From Pseudomonadota bacterium (lineage in GTDB: Bacteria; Myxococcota_A; Polyangia; Haliangiales; Haliangiaceae): a stretch of DNA of 64,000 bases. Shown here one piece after another: positions 62,269-64,000 of the stretch. The position numbers were made by a program, and so were the translations under genes. The notes beneath the pieces were generated by a model. That model had not been told where the DNA came from. It did no database searches and saw nothing but the letters and a program-made list of their open reading frames with translations. The stretch is from the NCBI GenBank assembly GCA_023428295.1, contig JAEYYV010000213.1, forward strand, positions 41,427 through 105,426. The letters run 5' to 3'. Within the stretch, counting starts at the first letter, position 1. Each line of letters begins with the position of its first letter.

Positions 62269-62427
62269 ATGCGGCTCGTCCTCGTAAGCCTCGTGGTCAT
62301 CGCGAGCGTTACCGTTGCCGCGCAGGGCGCCCCGCGCGCGAAGATCACGGTGTGGGCCGCGCAAACCCTGACGAGCGCCTACGGAGGTCTCTCATACGGC
62401 GGCGTCGCGCGGGTGCACTCGTGCTGA
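62269..62427 (+). CDS. Small secreted peptide (52 residues)
   Basis: The short open frame begins MRLVLVSLVVIASVTVAAQG, a good signal peptide with an AxA-like end. A mature part of about 33 residues follows, with a Tyr/Gly-rich stretch and a single C-terminal Cys (VHSC). It sits six bases after a TATGAT box and its stop lies inside the start of the next gene (7-base overlap, GTGCTGA). It may be a real peptide or only a leader that couples translation of the downstream lipoprotein. I know no family. Confidence 0.5.
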   Translation: MRLVLVSLVVIASVTVAAQGAPRAKITVWAAQTLTSAYGGLSYGGVARVHSC

Positions 62428-63740
62428 AGCACCTCGTGCTCGCGTTGCTCGTCGCGTCATGCGGCGCTCGCTCGCCCGCACTGCCGAGCGGAAGCGCGCG
62501 CATCACCGACGAGATCGCGCTGTATCGCGATCGCGCGCTGGTGAAGCATCGCATCGATGTCGTCGTGCCCGAGGCGAGCATCGCGACCGTGTCGTACGTC
62601 GTTCCCGAGGGCGTCTCTCTCGGCGATGTCGCGCTCGTCGACACCGGCGTCTTGAACATCTCGGAGGTTCGCACTCCGCAGCGCGACCCGGTCGCGCAGA
62701 CGCCGAGCGACAACGAGCGAGAGGAAGAGCACGGCCAGCTCGACCTGGACGAGGGTCTCGCGGAGGACGGCGACGGAGATGGAGGTGACGACGGGGACGT
62801 ACGGGAACCAGCTCCGCAGACACCCACCACGGTGACGTTCACGGTGACCGCGCCACAGGCCGGGCGCTACAGCCTCGCGATCGCGTACGTCACGAATCGC
62901 GTGTCGTGGGAAGCCGCGTACACCATGACCACCACACCAGCTCGCACCCGCGCGACGCTGCGCGGGGCGATCGCGATCCGCAACAAGCTCGAGGCGCCGC
63001 TCCCCGCCGCGCGCGTATACGTCGTCGATTCGGAGCTCGGCGCGTGGCGAGGAAACCTCGGGGACGCGAGCGCGAATGCGAACACCACACCGGTCGCCGC
63101 GCCGCGCCTCGTCGGAGACGTGGTCCTCGCGAAGGGGGAGACACGCCTCGAGCTTCTGCCAAGCGAACCGCCGCGGCAGATGCGCTCGGTGCTGGTCTAC
63201 GATCCGATCGGCACCAAGCTCGACAACAGCGGTGCGCGACCGCTTATCGACGCGACGCTCGGCACCGAACGCGCGAGCCCACATGTCACCGAGAGCTTCG
63301 AGATCGCGCGACCGACCGCATCTAGCGACGGGCTCCCCGCAGGCCCGGTTCGCCTGCTGGAGCGGCGCGCGGATGGCTCGCTCGCGGTGCTCGGCGAGTC
63401 GCGCCTGTTCGATGCCGCGACGCGCGTGGCCGCCGTGGACACGATCGCGCTCGGCATCGCGGACGGCGTGACGGGTTGGCGCGAGCGGCGCGAGATCACG
63501 TACGACGAGGACAACCGCCGTGTCGTCGAGGAGTTCGTGCTCGCGATCAAGAACACGCGTGCGTATCCGGTCGAGGTCGTCCTGCGCGAGCACCTGTATC
63601 GCGGTCAGAACTGGACCCTCGCGTACCAGACCGCGAGCGCTCCCACCAAGGAGGGGCCACAGCAAATCTCGATGCGCATGATCGCGCCGGCCCGCGGCGA
63701 GGGCAAAGTGCTCTACGTCGTCGTATACACGGGGCTGTGA
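62421..63740 (+). CDS. DUF4139/DUF4140-type lipoprotein
   Basis: This protein has 439 residues from GTG at 62421, with leader VLKHLVLALLVASC and a lipobox (VASC). A DUF4140-like N-terminal segment (EIALYRDRALVKHRIDVVVP) is followed by a strongly acidic linker (LAEDGDGDGGDDGD). The DUF4139 region follows (WEAAYTMTTTPARTRATLRG, REITYDEDNRRVVEEFVLAI). The family is found in secreted or surface proteins of unknown role. The frame from 62352 is rejected, since the lipoprotein leader starts at 62421. The GTG of the downstream ABC gene overlaps its stop (GTGA). Confidence 0.78.
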   Translation: MLKHLVLALLVASCGARSPALPSGSARITDEIALYRDRALVKHRIDVVVPEASIATVSYVVPEGVSLGDVALVDTGVLNISEVRTPQRDPVAQTPSDNEREEEHGQLDLDEGLAEDGDGDGGDDGDVREPAPQTPTTVTFTVTAPQAGRYSLAIAYVTNRVSWEAAYTMTTTPARTRATLRGAIAIRNKLEAPLPAARVYVVDSELGAWRGNLGDASANANTTPVAAPRLVGDVVLAKGETRLELLPSEPPRQMRSVLVYDPIGTKLDNSGARPLIDATLGTERASPHVTESFEIARPTASSDGLPAGPVRLLERRADGSLAVLGESRLFDAATRVAAVDTIALGIADGVTGWRERREITYDEDNRRVVEEFVLAIKNTRAYPVEVVLREHLYRGQNWTLAYQTASAPTKEGPQQISMRMIAPARGEGKVLYVVVYTGL

Positions 63741-64000
63741 TCGCCAAGGTCTCCGGGCTCACGATCCACTACGGCAAGCGCACCGCGGTGGACAACCTCT
63801 CCTTCGATCTCGAGCCAAACCAGATCGCGCTCATGCTCGGGCCCAACGGTGCGGGCAAGAGCACCACGCTCTCCGCGATGGCGGGTTCCCTCGTACCGAC
63901 CCACGGCACGATCACCGTCGCCGGTCAGGATCTCGCCACCGCTCCACGCTCCGCGCGCGCCCACGTCGGCTTCGCCGATCAACCGCCCGCCCTCTACGAG
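63737..64000 (+). CDS. ABC transporter ATP-binding protein, N-terminal part (cut by window edge)
   Basis: The visible 88 residues begin VIAKVSGLTIHYGKRTAVDN and contain Walker A (GPNGAGKSTT) and the Q-loop region (VGFADQPPALYE). This is the nucleotide-binding domain of an ABC-2-type exporter or similar transporter. The GTG start overlaps the DUF4139 lipoprotein stop (GTGA). The permease would lie beyond the window, so the substrate is unknown. Confidence 0.92.
   Translation, partial: MIAKVSGLTIHYGKRTAVDNLSFDLEPNQIALMLGPNGAGKSTTLSAMAGSLVPTHGTITVAGQDLATAPRSARAHVGFADQPPALYE

Overview
The window is high-GC, gene-dense DNA with no stretch above 300 bases lacking a gene. It carries eukaryote-like Ser/Thr kinases, a SpoIIE-type phosphatase, several type IV pilus PilY1/minor-pilin genes, a GspD secretin, many lipoproteins and paired M16 peptidases. 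Together these point to a Gram-negative Myxococcota (myxobacterium-like) chromosome; this placement is inference, as no rRNA or tRNA gene was seen.

Layout. 1-2150 (minus): end of a Ser/Thr kinase, a lipoprotein and an outer-membrane-type protein. 2212-7915 (plus): DUF4159, VWA/GATase-like, a conserved unknown and a secreted propeller-like protein. 7916-8063: an array of hairpins between convergent genes. 8064-17168 (minus): polysaccharide export lipoprotein, then a minor-pilin operon (pilin, GspH/FimT, PilY1, PilV, PilW, PilX) and a half-length PilY1. 17257-25314: M16 peptidase pair, EEP nuclease, membrane SpoIIE phosphatase facing a Ser/Thr kinase, and a Cys-rich secreted protein. 25555-29636 (plus): a third PilY1 with its own PilX. 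29641-41999: EttA, OmpA-like protein, M50 protease, reductase, thioesterase, a two-gene AhpD-like module whose second gene has an in-frame TGA at the CxxC position (probable selenoprotein), a lipoprotein methyltransferase, hypotheticals, a KamA-type lysine 2,3-aminomutase and an esterase. 42044-47455 (plus): membrane phosphohydrolase, DsbA-like protein lacking its cysteines, YqhA-family protein and an isolated GspD. 47443-58274: class III cyclase divergent from a molybdopterin oxidoreductase-globin operon, PEP carboxylase, MMPL transporter and radical SAM protein. 58271-64000: nSTAND NTPase with a membrane segment and HEAT-like repeats, then a small secreted peptide, a DUF4139 lipoprotein and the start of an ABC ATPase.

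Operons are tight, with many ATGA/GTGA overlaps. At least twelve first genes start 5-7 bases after a TANNNT box, indicating leaderless transcripts; genes inside operons more often have Shine-Dalgarno sites or start/stop overlaps. The strongest unusual signal is the probable selenoprotein at 35019-35606, with a candidate SECIS hairpin just after the TGA.
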